Positions 6,922 through 15,575 are shown, counted from the stretch's first letter. The stretch is 64,000 nt of DNA from Planococcus sp. MSAK28401 (GCF_018283455.1 NZ_JAAMTH010000001.1:3205501-3269500); one strand, 5' to 3'. Numbers and translations: made by a program. Notes: generated by a model not told the origin, from the letters alone.

Positions 6922-8154
6922 ATGGAAACAACTTCACCACAAGAATTATTCACTACTAAACAGAAGGTATTGGCGTTCACCTTAACCTTATTGACCTTCG
7001 TTATGGGCACAAGCGAATTTGTCATTGTCGGCCTGCTCGCGGAAGTATCGGCTGACTTGAATATCAGCTTGGCGGTTGCGGGGACGCTCGTGTCTGGATT
7101 TGCGATCGCTTATGCCATCGGAACTCCTTTTTTGACCGCCTTTGTCAGCCGCTTCCCCAAATATCCACTGATGCTGACCTTGATCTCCATCTTCACCGCC
7201 GGCAACATCCTCAGCGCCTTATCCGGGTCGTATGAATTGTTGATTTTCTCGCGCATTATTACAGCTGTGGTCAGTGGCGTCTTGGTCGCTTTATCGATGA
7301 GCATCGCCAGCGACATCATGCCGGAAAATAAAAAAGGCCCGATCATTGCGCTTATTTTCGCCGGCTTCACCATTTCCAATGTCATCGGCGTCCCGCTCGG
7401 CACATTGATCGGCCAGCTCGGCAATTGGCAGCTGACGTTTTGGTTCACGACCTTGCTCGGCCTTATCAGCTTAGTGATGGCCATCTTCATCCTGCCACGC
7501 AAATTGAAGGTCGTTAAAGCTTCTGCTAAAGACCAGCTCGGGTTATTGGCGAATCCACGGATGATTTTGGCTTTCTTTATCCCGACCTTTTCGATCGCCG
7601 GCACTTATACAATCTACACATATATCACACCAATCTTGGAAGACGGCATGGGCATCCCGACACGCTACGTGAGTGCCGTCCTGCTCGCATACGGCGCTTT
7701 CTCCATTCTCAGCAATGTATTGGCTGGCAAAATCGCCGGCCGTAACGGCGTCAGCAAGTTGCGCTATGTATTTATCGTCCAAGCGGTTATTTTAGCTTCT
7801 CTTTATTTCACGATGGGCACGACTTTCGCAGGGCTCGTCAGCCTCATGCTAATGGCCATCATGATTTATGCGATGAATGCCACCATCCAAATGTATTTTA
7901 TGAACTTGGCTACGGTCTATTCGCCCGCAGCCAAAGATTTCGCTTCTTCGCTGACGCCTGTCGCTGTGAATATCGGCATCGCGCTCGGTGCGACACTCGG
8001 CGGATACGTGGTCGCACAGGGCGGCTATATCCATCTGTCCTGGGTCGGCGCATTATGTGCTTTGCTTGCATCAGGGCTTGCGTTTCTTAGTACCCGCTTG
8101 GACCGGGCGGATGATTTTTCTACAGCACGCGCGAAAGCTGGCCTCGAGCAGTAA
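6922..8154 (+). CDS. MFS transporter, DHA1-type drug/metabolite exporter
   Basis: A 410-residue inner-membrane transporter with 12 predicted hydrophobic segments. The N-terminus LLTFVMGTSEFVIVGLLAEVSADLNIS and the following LVSGFAIAYAIGTPFLTAFVSRFPK are typical of the DHA1 group related to AraJ/YdhP and chloramphenicol efflux proteins, with the R-F-P-K form of the loop 2-3 motif. The antiporter motif C region is GFTISNVIGVPLGTLIGQ in TM5. GAGGAG precedes the ATG by 9 nt. The gene follows an ArsR-type repressor, and a matching operator sits upstream. The function is probably proton-driven export of an unknown compound. Confidence 0.9.
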   Translation: METTSPQELFTTKQKVLAFTLTLLTFVMGTSEFVIVGLLAEVSADLNISLAVAGTLVSGFAIAYAIGTPFLTAFVSRFPKYPLMLTLISIFTAGNILSALSGSYELLIFSRIITAVVSGVLVALSMSIASDIMPENKKGPIIALIFAGFTISNVIGVPLGTLIGQLGNWQLTFWFTTLLGLISLVMAIFILPRKLKVVKASAKDQLGLLANPRMILAFFIPTFSIAGTYTIYTYITPILEDGMGIPTRYVSAVLLAYGAFSILSNVLAGKIAGRNGVSKLRYVFIVQAVILASLYFTMGTTFAGLVSLMLMAIMIYAMNATIQMYFMNLATVYSPAAKDFASSLTPVAVNIGIALGATLGGYVVAQGGYIHLSWVGALCALLASGLAFLSTRLDRADDFSTARAKAGLEQ

Positions 8155-8314
8155 ACGAGGCAGCGCTTGACGAAATTCAGCTCTGTGGCCGTGTTCATTT
8201 TTTCGGAGTGCGAAATGTTTCTCTTGACCGCAATTCCTGATTTCTATAGCCTTAATGGCAGAAACACGAGGGGCTGCCCTACTGACTGGACGATTAAACT
8301 GGAGTTTTTATGAA

Positions 8315-8334
8315 AACTTGAACGACATCAAGTT
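8315..8334. repeat. Perfect 7-bp inverted repeat upstream of the GAF-STAS gene
   Basis: AACTTGA and TCAAGTT are separated by 6 nt (ACGACA). It could be an operator or an RNA hairpin in the leader. Confidence 0.5.
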
Positions 8335-8379
8335 GCACGTAAAGGAAATGACTCTATACATCAAAGATGACTGGCAGGG

Positions 8380-8400
8380 TCCCCCCAGGATATGGGGAGG
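8380..8400 (+). promoter_or_regulatory. Hairpin that can mask the Shine-Dalgarno of the GAF-STAS gene
   Basis: TCCCC at 8380-8384 can pair with GGGGA at 8394-8398, which is part of the ribosome site GGGGAGG 8 nt before the ATG. The run of six C makes several registers possible. Confidence 0.45.
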
Positions 8401-8408
8401 AACGAAAG

Positions 8409-9254
8409 ATGAACAACAAACAGAGAATGTCTACACATGATTCATTAAAAGCCGTTTCCTATAAATTATTCCAAGTGATCAGTGATGAACTGGACGTCAA
8501 TACTGCTTATGTGACGCAGCGCGGACCGACGGCGATGAAAGTAATCAGCTCATTCAATAAAGACCATTACATCATTCCCGAAGGCTATGCCGTGGAATAC
8601 GACGGCACATATTGCCGCCTGATCATCCAAAGCGACCACGAAGCGATGCGCACAAAGAACCTCGGCTCCTTCACGTTAACAAAAGATTTGGAAGTGACCG
8701 AAGAACTCGAAGTAAAAGGCTTTCTCGGCGTGACGCTGCGTGATTTTTACGGCGAGGTGTTCGGCACCTTATGCGTCATGGACAAAGAAGAAAAAGATTT
8801 TAGCGATAAAGACATCCATTTCCTCAAGCAAATGGCGGAAGTGCTATCATATGTCATCCATTTGGACACTACGCTAGGAGACATCGAGTTGTTGAGCGTG
8901 CCAATCATCCCGATCAAAAAGGGGTTGGCGATTCTATCACTTCAAGGGAATATCAATGAATCACGGTCCCAGAAAATCATGGAAGACACTTTGCATTATG
9001 CGGCCGACAAAGGCATCCATTCGTTTGTCATCGACTTGTCGCAATTGATGCTGCTGGAAAACCAGTTCCCGGACGTCTTGAAGAATTTGGTGTCAGGCTT
9101 GAACGTCATGGGCGTACAAGTCATGATGACCGGCCTCCCGCCTTGGCTCGTGCAAATGTCAGGTGTCAGCGAACACTTGTCACAGTTGAAAACCGAGTAT
9201 GTCGCCGACATTGAATCGGCGTTGAATAAAATCGGCTATACGCTGGAAAAATAA
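8409..9254 (+). CDS. GAF-STAS domain signalling protein (RsbR-like)
   Basis: A 281-residue cytoplasmic protein. Residues about 15-160 form a GAF sensor domain (LDVNTAYVTQRG; GVTLRDFYGEVFGTLCVMDK; FSDKDIHFLKQMAEVLSY). Residues about 175-275 form a STAS domain (PIIPIKKGLAILSLQGNI; SFVIDLSQLMLLEN; GLNVMGVQVMMTGL). This layout is like RsbR co-antagonists of the sigma-B stressosome. The usual D-x-S-G-x-x-x-x-D motif is degenerate here (DLSQLMLLEN), which leaves the phosphorylatable Ser/Thr role uncertain. A relative is encoded at 52703-53578. The ribosome site GGGGAGG may be folded into a hairpin. Confidence 0.85.
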   Translation: MNNKQRMSTHDSLKAVSYKLFQVISDELDVNTAYVTQRGPTAMKVISSFNKDHYIIPEGYAVEYDGTYCRLIIQSDHEAMRTKNLGSFTLTKDLEVTEELEVKGFLGVTLRDFYGEVFGTLCVMDKEEKDFSDKDIHFLKQMAEVLSYVIHLDTTLGDIELLSVPIIPIKKGLAILSLQGNINESRSQKIMEDTLHYAADKGIHSFVIDLSQLMLLENQFPDVLKNLVSGLNVMGVQVMMTGLPPWLVQMSGVSEHLSQLKTEYVADIESALNKIGYTLEK

Positions 9255-9292
9255 AAGGAAGAGAAAAGCTCAAGGGCTTTTCTCTTCCTTTT
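9253..9292. terminator. Bidirectional terminator
   Basis: A perfect 15-bp stem (AAGGAAGAGAAAAGC with its complement) and a 6-nt loop lie between convergent genes, with A and T runs on both sides. Confidence 0.9.
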
Positions 9293-9342
9293 GTTATGTC
9301 TGGAGAGACAAACACTCACCTAATGTCAGTGTCTATTTTTCT

Positions 9343-10182
9343 TTAAAAATCGAAATTGTCCGGATCCGGGCCGACGCGGCGATCTTCGTTCAATGCCGAA
9401 ATCTGTTTCATGTCTTCCTCCGTCAATTCAAAATCGAACACTTGGGAGTTTTCAACAATGCGCCCTTCATTGGTCGATTTCGGAATGGTCACGACGCCAT
9501 TTTGCAGATTCCAACGCAGGATGACTTGGGCGACCGATTTATCGTACTTCGCTGCGATTTCTTTCAGCTCCGGCTGTTCGAGCGCTTCGCCAGCCATGAG
9601 CGGCGACCAGGATTCCGCCTGGATGTCGTGTTCGCGGCAGAACGCGAGCAACTTCTCTTGCGTCAAGCGCGGGTGATACTCGATTTGGTTGACGACCGGC
9701 TTGATGTCCGCGTCTTCCATCAGGTCTTCTAGATGATGGATCTGGAAATTGCTGACGCCTATTGCTATGACCTGGCCGTCCATATAGAGATGCTCGAGCG
9801 CTTTCCATGCCTCTTTATATTTGCCTTCAACGGGCCAGTGGAGCAAGTACAAGTCCAGGTACTCCAGCCCCAATTTCTTCAGGCTCGTCCCGTAAGCTTG
9901 GATACCGGACGTATAGCCGAAATCGTCGTTCCATAGTTTTGACGTGATGAACAAGTCTTCCCTCGAGATCCCTGCCGCTTTGATTCCCTGGCGGATCCCT
10001 TCTCCGACGCTTTCCTCGTTTCCGTAAATGGCGGCGGTATCGATGCTGCGGTAGCCGTTGACGATTGCGGTTTTGACGGCTTCAGTCGCCTCAGGGCCGT
10101 TTTCTACTCGGAATACGCCCAGGCCAAGCCAAGGCATTTCGCTTCCGTTATTTAAAGTGACAGTAGCTTGTAAGTTTTTCAT
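9343..10182 (-). CDS. yvgN: Aldo/keto reductase, glyoxal/methylglyoxal reductase YvgN-like
   Basis: A 279-residue NADPH-dependent (alpha/beta)8-barrel reductase. The catalytic tetrad is present: Asp in YRSIDTAAIYGNEE, Tyr in the same segment (AAIYGNE), Lys in FITSKLWND, His in LYLLHWPVEG. The cofactor motif VTIPKSTNEGRIVEN and the C-terminus LNEDRRVGPDPD closely match Bacillus YvgN, which reduces glyoxal and methylglyoxal; assignment is by remembered similarity. The likely role is carbonyl detoxification in the cytoplasm. It is monocistronic, sharing the bidirectional terminator with the convergent GAF-STAS gene. Translation starts at ATG 10182 after an AGGAGGATACC-type site. Confidence 0.9.
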   Translation of the reverse strand: MKNLQATVTLNNGSEMPWLGLGVFRVENGPEATEAVKTAIVNGYRSIDTAAIYGNEESVGEGIRQGIKAAGISREDLFITSKLWNDDFGYTSGIQAYGTSLKKLGLEYLDLYLLHWPVEGKYKEAWKALEHLYMDGQVIAIGVSNFQIHHLEDLMEDADIKPVVNQIEYHPRLTQEKLLAFCREHDIQAESWSPLMAGEALEQPELKEIAAKYDKSVAQVILRWNLQNGVVTIPKSTNEGRIVENSQVFDFELTEEDMKQISALNEDRRVGPDPDNFDF

Positions 10183-10632
10183 GAATGGTATCCTCCTATA
10201 TTCTTAACTAAAGCAATAAACTTACTATACCCGCTCCCAGGTAAAACTATCGCACTCGAATAAAAACGTAGAATTTTAATCGTATAGATTTAGTTAGCTT
10301 TAAATTTTTATTATTTAAAAATAACTTTTAATTTCACCTCTCTATCACAGTGAAGTTTTATGAATCATACATAGTTTCATTTCGAGACAATTGTGGTATT
10401 CTAATGGAAAATAGCTTTATTTGGATATTATTAATGTCAAATGGACCTCTAAATAATGTAATTATCTATTTTACATATATCTTATGACCTTTGAAAATAT
10501 TGGATTTTTTAGTTGTTTATTAACATTACTCTGTGTTTTGAAGAATTCCAAACCGTTTCAGCCATTTTAAAGCTGGGGATCCGTTTCTATTAAGTTAATA
10601 GCATTCATCCCTCAATACATTAAAGAAAGAGC
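10183..10632. other. AT-rich intergenic region, no gene seen
   Basis: About 450 bp between divergent genes, strongly AT-rich. No ORF with a ribosome site and no recognisable RNA motif was found. It must hold the promoters of the reductase and the GGDEF-EAL gene, but I cannot pick them with confidence. Confidence 0.6.
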
Positions 10633-13065
10633 GTGAGTCCCATAACAGATCTCGTCAGTTCGTATAACCTTCCTCTCGTCGCCCTTTCCATTCTGGTTGC
10701 CGTCTTCTCGGCTTCCGTCGCACTCGATATCAGCAGCCGCTTGAAATATGCCAAAAACGTATCGCATTTGCGTTGGATTACAGCGGGTGCTTTTATTCTG
10801 GGACTCGGCATCTGGTCGATGCATTTCATCGGCATGCTGGCGTTTCATCTGCCGGTCGAAGTCTCCTATCATTTCGGCCTGGTTTTATTGTCGATCGTAC
10901 CGGCAGTCATTTCTTGTGCAATCGCCTTCTATCTCATCAGCAAGCCCTCCGTCAATTGGCGAAACTTATTTACCGGAGCTTTCTTCATCAGCGCCGGAAT
11001 CGTGTCGATGCATTATCTCGGCATGGACGCCATGCGCATGGATGCGATGATTTCCTACGACCCAGTCATGTGGGCTTTGTCGGCACTCATTGCCTTTGCC
11101 GCATCGTTTATCGGCTTGGCGTTGCTGTTCTACATCCCGAATGTACCGAGATTTCATTGGCGCAAGCTGGCTGGTGCGGTTTTAATCGGGCTCGCGGTTT
11201 CAGGGATGCATTATACCGGCATGGCTGCGGCCGATTTCTCGCAAATGGACCACTCAGTTGTTGGGCAAAGCGCGCCATTTTCAGTTAACGGTACGCTTCT
11301 CGCCTATGGCATCGGTGGCGGCATGCTAATGCTTTTCGTGCTGACGCTCGCCAGTGTGCGGACTGACCGCCGTCTGGAAATGCAGTCGGAAGAATCCGAG
11401 ATGAAATTCCAATCCGTCATCGAATCCGCGAAAGATGCGATTATCGTAGCGGATTTCCAAGGCACGATCGTTCAATGGAATCAAGGCGCTGAAACAATTT
11501 TTGGCTATAGCAAAAAAGAAATCCTTGGACACAATATCAGCGTCATTGTACCGGACCGCTTTAAAGAAGCACATAATAAAGGCATGGAAGTTTACCGTAA
11601 GACGCGCAAGTCAAAAGTTATCGGCAGTACCATCGAATTGACGGGCTGCCGGAAAGACGGCAGTGAATTCCAGCTCGAAATGTCAGTCGGTACATGGGAA
11701 ACGGAAAAAGGCGTCTTCTTCAGCAGCATTCTCCGGGACATCACCGAACGCAAAGCGTCTGAAGACAAAATCAACGATCTTGTCTATCTGGACCCTTTGA
11801 CCGGTTTGCCGAACCGTCGTTTGTTCAACGACCGACTCGACTCATTGCTGCGTCAGGCAGATGAACGGGGCTTGAATTTCTCGCTATTCTATATGGACTT
11901 GGATAATTTCAAGATGATTAACGACCGCTTCGGGCATTCCATCGGAGATCTCTTTTTGCAAAGTGTCGCCAGCCGCCTGGAGGCTCAAATCACTCCGAAA
12001 GATACCCTTTCACGGCTTGGCGGCGATGAATTCATCCTGCTTTTGCCCAATACTGAATACAACAAAGCCGCAGACCGGGCACAGGAACTGATCAACGCCT
12101 TGAACGCGCCGTTCCGCTTTGAAAACGAAGAAATCTTCACAAGTGTTTCTGTCGGCATCAGCATGTTCCCCTTTGACGGCGCCGATTCCGAAACCCTGGT
12201 CAAGAACGCTGACATCGCGATGTATCAAGCAAAAGAAGGAGGAAAGAACGCTTTCCAATTTTTCACGCGTGAAATGAACGAAACGATCGATCGGAAATCG
12301 AAGCTCGCTACCGGCTTGCGCAAGGGCTTGGAGCACGGTGAATTCACCATCCACTATCAACCGCAGATCAGCTTGAAAACCGAACAAATCATTGGTGTCG
12401 AAGCGTTGCTGCGGTGGAATCACCCCGAATGGGGAATGATTTCGCCTGCAGAATTCATCCCCATCGCCGAAGAAACCGGAAGCATCACGAAAATCGGCGA
12501 ATTCGTCTTGGAAGAAGCGTGCCGCCAAAATAAATACTGGCAGGATATAGGGCTCGCCCCGTTCCGTGTCGCAGTCAATATTTCCGCGCGCCAGTTTGCG
12601 CAAAAGGATTTAACTGAAATCGTCAGCACCGTCTTGAAAAAAACCGGTTTGGCCGCACAGTACTTGGAATTAGAACTGACGGAGACAATTATCCAAAATG
12701 CAGACAGCGCCATCACCACCATGGAAGAACTGGCAGCGCTCGGCGTCCATTTATCGATTGACGATTTCGGCACCGGCTATTCCTCACTCAGCTATTTGAA
12801 GCTATTCCCGATCGACAGCTTGAAGATTGACCAGCATTTCACCCGCAATATCAAAAGCGACTCCAAAGATGCGGCACTCGTCAAAACCATCATCCGCATG
12901 GCGCATGACCTGGAATTGAACGTCATCGCAGAAGGCGTCGAAACCGCAGAACAGCTAGAGTTCTTGAAAACCGAGCAATGCAACCAGGCGCAAGGCTATT
13001 ACTTCAACCGCCCGCTGCCGGCGCAGGAAATCGAGGATATTTACTATACGACGAAACCGGCTTGA
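10633..13065 (+). CDS. MHYT-PAS-GGDEF-EAL c-di-GMP turnover enzyme
   Basis: An 810-residue membrane protein. Residues 1-245 are a seven-helix MHYT sensor with three signature motifs: MHFIGM (about 63), MHYLGM (about 126) and MHYTGM (about 192); this domain is thought to bind copper and sense a diatomic gas or redox state. A PAS domain spans about 255-375. The GGDEF domain has intact GGDEF at about 463. The EAL domain begins EALLRW at about 590 and keeps the catalytic set (VNISARQ, LELTET, IDDFGTGYSS, LKID, AEGVET, QGYYFNRPL). Both halves look catalytically competent, so it may make or degrade c-di-GMP. The start is GTG at 10633 with a weak ribosome site. Confidence 0.93.
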   Translation: MSPITDLVSSYNLPLVALSILVAVFSASVALDISSRLKYAKNVSHLRWITAGAFILGLGIWSMHFIGMLAFHLPVEVSYHFGLVLLSIVPAVISCAIAFYLISKPSVNWRNLFTGAFFISAGIVSMHYLGMDAMRMDAMISYDPVMWALSALIAFAASFIGLALLFYIPNVPRFHWRKLAGAVLIGLAVSGMHYTGMAAADFSQMDHSVVGQSAPFSVNGTLLAYGIGGGMLMLFVLTLASVRTDRRLEMQSEESEMKFQSVIESAKDAIIVADFQGTIVQWNQGAETIFGYSKKEILGHNISVIVPDRFKEAHNKGMEVYRKTRKSKVIGSTIELTGCRKDGSEFQLEMSVGTWETEKGVFFSSILRDITERKASEDKINDLVYLDPLTGLPNRRLFNDRLDSLLRQADERGLNFSLFYMDLDNFKMINDRFGHSIGDLFLQSVASRLEAQITPKDTLSRLGGDEFILLLPNTEYNKAADRAQELINALNAPFRFENEEIFTSVSVGISMFPFDGADSETLVKNADIAMYQAKEGGKNAFQFFTREMNETIDRKSKLATGLRKGLEHGEFTIHYQPQISLKTEQIIGVEALLRWNHPEWGMISPAEFIPIAEETGSITKIGEFVLEEACRQNKYWQDIGLAPFRVAVNISARQFAQKDLTEIVSTVLKKTGLAAQYLELELTETIIQNADSAITTMEELAALGVHLSIDDFGTGYSSLSYLKLFPIDSLKIDQHFTRNIKSDSKDAALVKTIIRMAHDLELNVIAEGVETAEQLEFLKTEQCNQAQGYYFNRPLPAQEIEDIYYTTKPA

Positions 13066-13198
13066 TGATTTATGTCCTTTTAACAGAGCAGCTTGCTGGC
13101 GAGAAAATTATAGGAACTCCCCCATTTGCCTAATCTCTGCTCTTTAAATAATCCACTTTTTCGCAAAGTGCGCACATTTCGAATAGGGGGATATAAAC

Positions 13199-13504
13199 AT
13201 GAAAACCCTGACGTTTATGTTGGTGATTGCCCTTCTAGCCATTGGCGGGTATTTGCATTTGGAGCACAAGGCGAATGAAACGGCGGCTTTCAACCACGCA
13301 AAAGAGTATGTCATCGATCATTACAACGAAGACGATAATTTATTTCATGGCGGAACAAGATACGATTATGGGAGAGGCAATTATTTTGTCATTGTCCAAA
13401 ACCTACAAGATAAGAAATATTATTTGGAAGTAAAAATTGATAGCGACCGCTTTTTGGTATCAATTTCGGACAACTCATCTGAAATTGTGAATTCTAAACA
13501 ATGA
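13199..13504 (+). CDS. Small exported or membrane-anchored protein of unknown function
   Basis: A 101-residue protein that I do not recognise. Residues 1-20 (MKTLTFMLVIALLAIGGYLH) form a signal peptide or single membrane anchor without a lipobox. The remainder is hydrophilic and rich in Tyr, Asp and Asn, with a likely small beta-rich fold (YFVIVQNLQDKKYYLEVKI). TAGGGGG precedes the ATG by 8 nt. It is followed 25 nt later by another small membrane protein, and the pair probably forms an operon ending at the terminator at 13801. No functional assignment is made. Confidence 0.7.
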   Translation: MKTLTFMLVIALLAIGGYLHLEHKANETAAFNHAKEYVIDHYNEDDNLFHGGTRYDYGRGNYFVIVQNLQDKKYYLEVKIDSDRFLVSISDNSSEIVNSKQ

Positions 13505-13529
13505 CCGACCTTCAAAGGGGAAATAATTG

Positions 13530-13778
13530 ATGGCAAGTGACCAGAAATCATTTAAGCCCAATGCAAAAATCGAGTATCCCTTGTACGGCCTTTATATCTT
13601 TATGATGATAGTGTCATTTTATTGGAGGGAATTATTCCCGTTTACGTTCCTTGTCCCTGCAGGAATTTTTTTAATCAGGAGTTTCCAATCCTTTCAGATG
13701 AACAATACGAAAGAAATGTATGGCTTCTTGTTGATGGGCGCTATTTTTTTCATAAGTGTTTTCGTCGCAAAGCCGTAA
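13530..13778 (+). CDS. Small membrane protein of unknown function
   Basis: An 82-residue protein with a soluble N-terminus (MASDQKSFKPNAKIEYP) and three short hydrophobic stretches (LYGLYIFMMIVSFYW, LFPFTFLVPAGIFLI, MYGFLLMGAIFFISVFV). AAAGGGG precedes ATG 13530 by 9 nt; a TTG three bases earlier is an alternative. It lies directly downstream of the 101-residue secreted protein gene and ends just before a strong terminator. I do not recognise the family. Confidence 0.68.
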   Translation: MASDQKSFKPNAKIEYPLYGLYIFMMIVSFYWRELFPFTFLVPAGIFLIRSFQSFQMNNTKEMYGFLLMGAIFFISVFVAKP

Positions 13779-13800
13779 AAAATTTACTGACATTATCCAA

Positions 13801-13849
13801 AAAAGAAGCGAGGAGTTGCTGCATATGGCAGTGTCTCCTCGCTTCTTTT
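13801..13849. terminator. Bidirectional terminator
   Basis: A 15-bp perfect stem (AAAAGAAGCGAGGAG and complement) sits between the convergent small membrane gene and the anti-sigma gene. Confidence 0.9.
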
Positions 13850-13857
13850 CAATGTGT

Positions 13858-14862
13858 TTACTCTTCTTCCCAATTCCACAATTCCACTTGTCCCAATTGC
13901 TCACCGGCCACTACAGCTTCCTCTTCGAGCTTCAATAATTCTTTGACCGGTCCAGTGACCACAGCGCCGTATACCGTAAAGCCATTTTTCTCTATATAAT
14001 CATGGCGTTCATTCAAATAATCCAGACCCAAAAATCTTTCGTAATAAGAGGCCGACTTTTCTTCGAGCAAAGTTTCCATATTAGCCATCATCATCTGTTT
14101 GCTGTCTTGTATGGTCTCAGAATCAAGCCGGTAGATAGAAGAAAAAGATCGGAAATCATCGGAAGCGCTTTGCCCTCCTGTCAGGCCGAAGACAGTGTTC
14201 ACGGATAGATCGTCACCGCCGCCTCCCCAACTGCCTGGCGTGAACGTTTCAAATTCACCCGTATGCAGCGGCATCCACAAAACGTCGATATCATAAGGTT
14301 CCAATTGCGCGATCAACTCTTCAGGTGTCATGAAGCGATCTGTTGAAAAGGCTAATTCCGCCACGGTGCCTTCGTGCAGCTTGTCCAATGTGCCCCAAAC
14401 GTCGGGCTGGCCGTAAGCTTTCAGTGAATTGCCGTTGCGCGGGTCTTCCGGATAGAAAAAGAAAAAACGATCGAGTTCATCCCTCGAAGGGGTTTGGTAC
14501 TCGATAGACGATAGGCTGTTTGCTAAGCGCTTCGTCACTTGCGCTTGCCCTACAACCATTTCCTTCTTGCCCACTGTCCTGACCAAAGGATAGGAAAATG
14601 CACTGGTGCCTAAGGGAGAAACTTCTTCTTCTTCGAACCCAAATGCCCCGCGGACATTGGGCACCGTCCAATCCAATGCGAGCTTCGTATAATAATCATT
14701 CTCCTCTGCCACTTGCATCCCGTCGGTAATAAATGCTAAAGCGATCATATAAGCACCGTAGATTAGCACTCCAATCATTAATATACGGAGAATCCGCACC
14801 GTTAACACAAAACGGGATTTCTTTAGTATTTTCTTTTCCAAGGCTTCATTCCATTCTGTCAT
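13858..14862 (-). CDS. Anti-sigma factor (sigma regulator N/C-terminal domains)
   Basis: A 334-residue membrane protein. A short cytoplasmic N-terminus (TEWNEALEKKILKKSRF) precedes one membrane span (LTVRILRILMIGVLIYGAYMI), then a large extracellular domain of about 270 residues. This matches the Sigma_reg_N plus Sigma_reg_C pair found in regulators such as YhdL that hold SigM-type ECF factors. The start at 14862 is preferred because AAAGGGTGG precedes it; it overlaps the sigma gene by 17 bp, so the two are translationally coupled. It probably sequesters the upstream sigma factor until envelope stress. The signal is unknown. Confidence 0.85.
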   Translation of the reverse strand: MTEWNEALEKKILKKSRFVLTVRILRILMIGVLIYGAYMIALAFITDGMQVAEENDYYTKLALDWTVPNVRGAFGFEEEEVSPLGTSAFSYPLVRTVGKKEMVVGQAQVTKRLANSLSSIEYQTPSRDELDRFFFFYPEDPRNGNSLKAYGQPDVWGTLDKLHEGTVAELAFSTDRFMTPEELIAQLEPYDIDVLWMPLHTGEFETFTPGSWGGGGDDLSVNTVFGLTGGQSASDDFRSFSSIYRLDSETIQDSKQMMMANMETLLEEKSASYYERFLGLDYLNERHDYIEKNGFTVYGAVVTGPVKELLKLEEEAVVAGEQLGQVELWNWEEE

Positions 14863-15376
14863 CGTGCCACCCTTTCTGTTGTGCAATGGTCTCCAGTTTT
14901 TTTCGTGACCGGTACAATGTGACCTTTACTTGTTCTACTGATAAATCCATCGCATTTACTATTTCAGAATAACTAAATTCTGCCACTTCTCTCAAATAAA
15001 GAATCGTCCGGTAATGTTCCGGCAAATAATCGAACAGCATATTCAAGTCGTCCCGTTGCTCTTGCGCCAAAGCTGTATCTTCCGGCAATCCGTATGGGCT
15101 GATCATTTCTTCAGCCGGCTTGAATCTATTTATGAACGGAATGCTTTCCCTTCTCTTGCGTTTGCGCCATTCATCAATATAAATATTACGCGCCACCTTG
15201 AAAAGCCACGCCCGCGCTTGTTCTCCTTGATAGGTATGAAGTGAGATAGTTGCCCTGACAAATGTTTCTTGGGTCAGATCTTCGGCCAGATGGGAAGAAC
15301 CTGATAACTTCCAAAGAAAATAATAAAGGGGTTTTGAATACAGTTTAAAAAGCTGTTCCAGCTGCTGGTTTTTCAT
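14846..15376 (-). CDS. ECF sigma factor, SigM-like
   Basis: A 176-residue extracytoplasmic-function sigma factor. Region 2 spans about 5-75 (LFKLYSKPLYYFLWKLSGSSHLAEDLTQETFVRA, then ARAWLFKVARNIYIDEWRKRKRR). Region 4 spans about 115-165 (LPEHYRTILYLREVAEFSYSEIVNAMDLSVEQVKVTLYRSRKKLE). It is co-transcribed with its cognate membrane anti-sigma. An ECF-like promoter lies upstream, suggesting autoregulation. Family members control cell-envelope and antibiotic stress genes; the regulon here is not visible. Confidence 0.92.
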   Translation of the reverse strand: MKNQQLEQLFKLYSKPLYYFLWKLSGSSHLAEDLTQETFVRATISLHTYQGEQARAWLFKVARNIYIDEWRKRKRRESIPFINRFKPAEEMISPYGLPEDTALAQEQRDDLNMLFDYLPEHYRTILYLREVAEFSYSEIVNAMDLSVEQVKVTLYRSRKKLETIAQQKGWHDDRME

Positions 15377-15407
15377 CTTCTCCCCCTTTATCGACTTCTA
15401 CTGTTTA

Positions 15408-15433
15408 CACGTTTACCTTTCATTAATGTTACA
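15408..15433 (-). promoter_or_regulatory. Candidate ECF-type promoter of the sigma gene
   Basis: Reading on the minus strand, TGTAAC is followed after 16 nt by CGTG, close to the TGAAAC-N16-CGT(A/C) pattern of SigM-type promoters. It lies about 30-55 nt upstream of the sigma start. Confidence 0.5.
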
Positions 15434-15519
15434 GTTTTCCTGAAATAATTTGTAAAAAGAATTCCATCACTCTTCCTGTAACTGGATAAAATTATTTTAT
15501 TTCGGTACACAAAATTGTG

Positions 15520-15547
15520 TTGACTTTTCCAGATAGAGGCGTATATT
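15520..15547 (+). promoter_or_regulatory. Candidate housekeeping promoter of the ktrAB leader
   Basis: TTGACT at 15520 and TATATT at 15542 with 16-nt spacing lie about 30 nt before the riboswitch aptamer. Confidence 0.6.
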
Positions 15548-15575
15548 TTAGCTTGTACAACAGAATCCACCTTTT

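Noticed and set aside
8255..8440. 61-codon ORF before the GAF-STAS gene
   Set aside because: No ribosome site, and it runs through the leader hairpins into the next gene.
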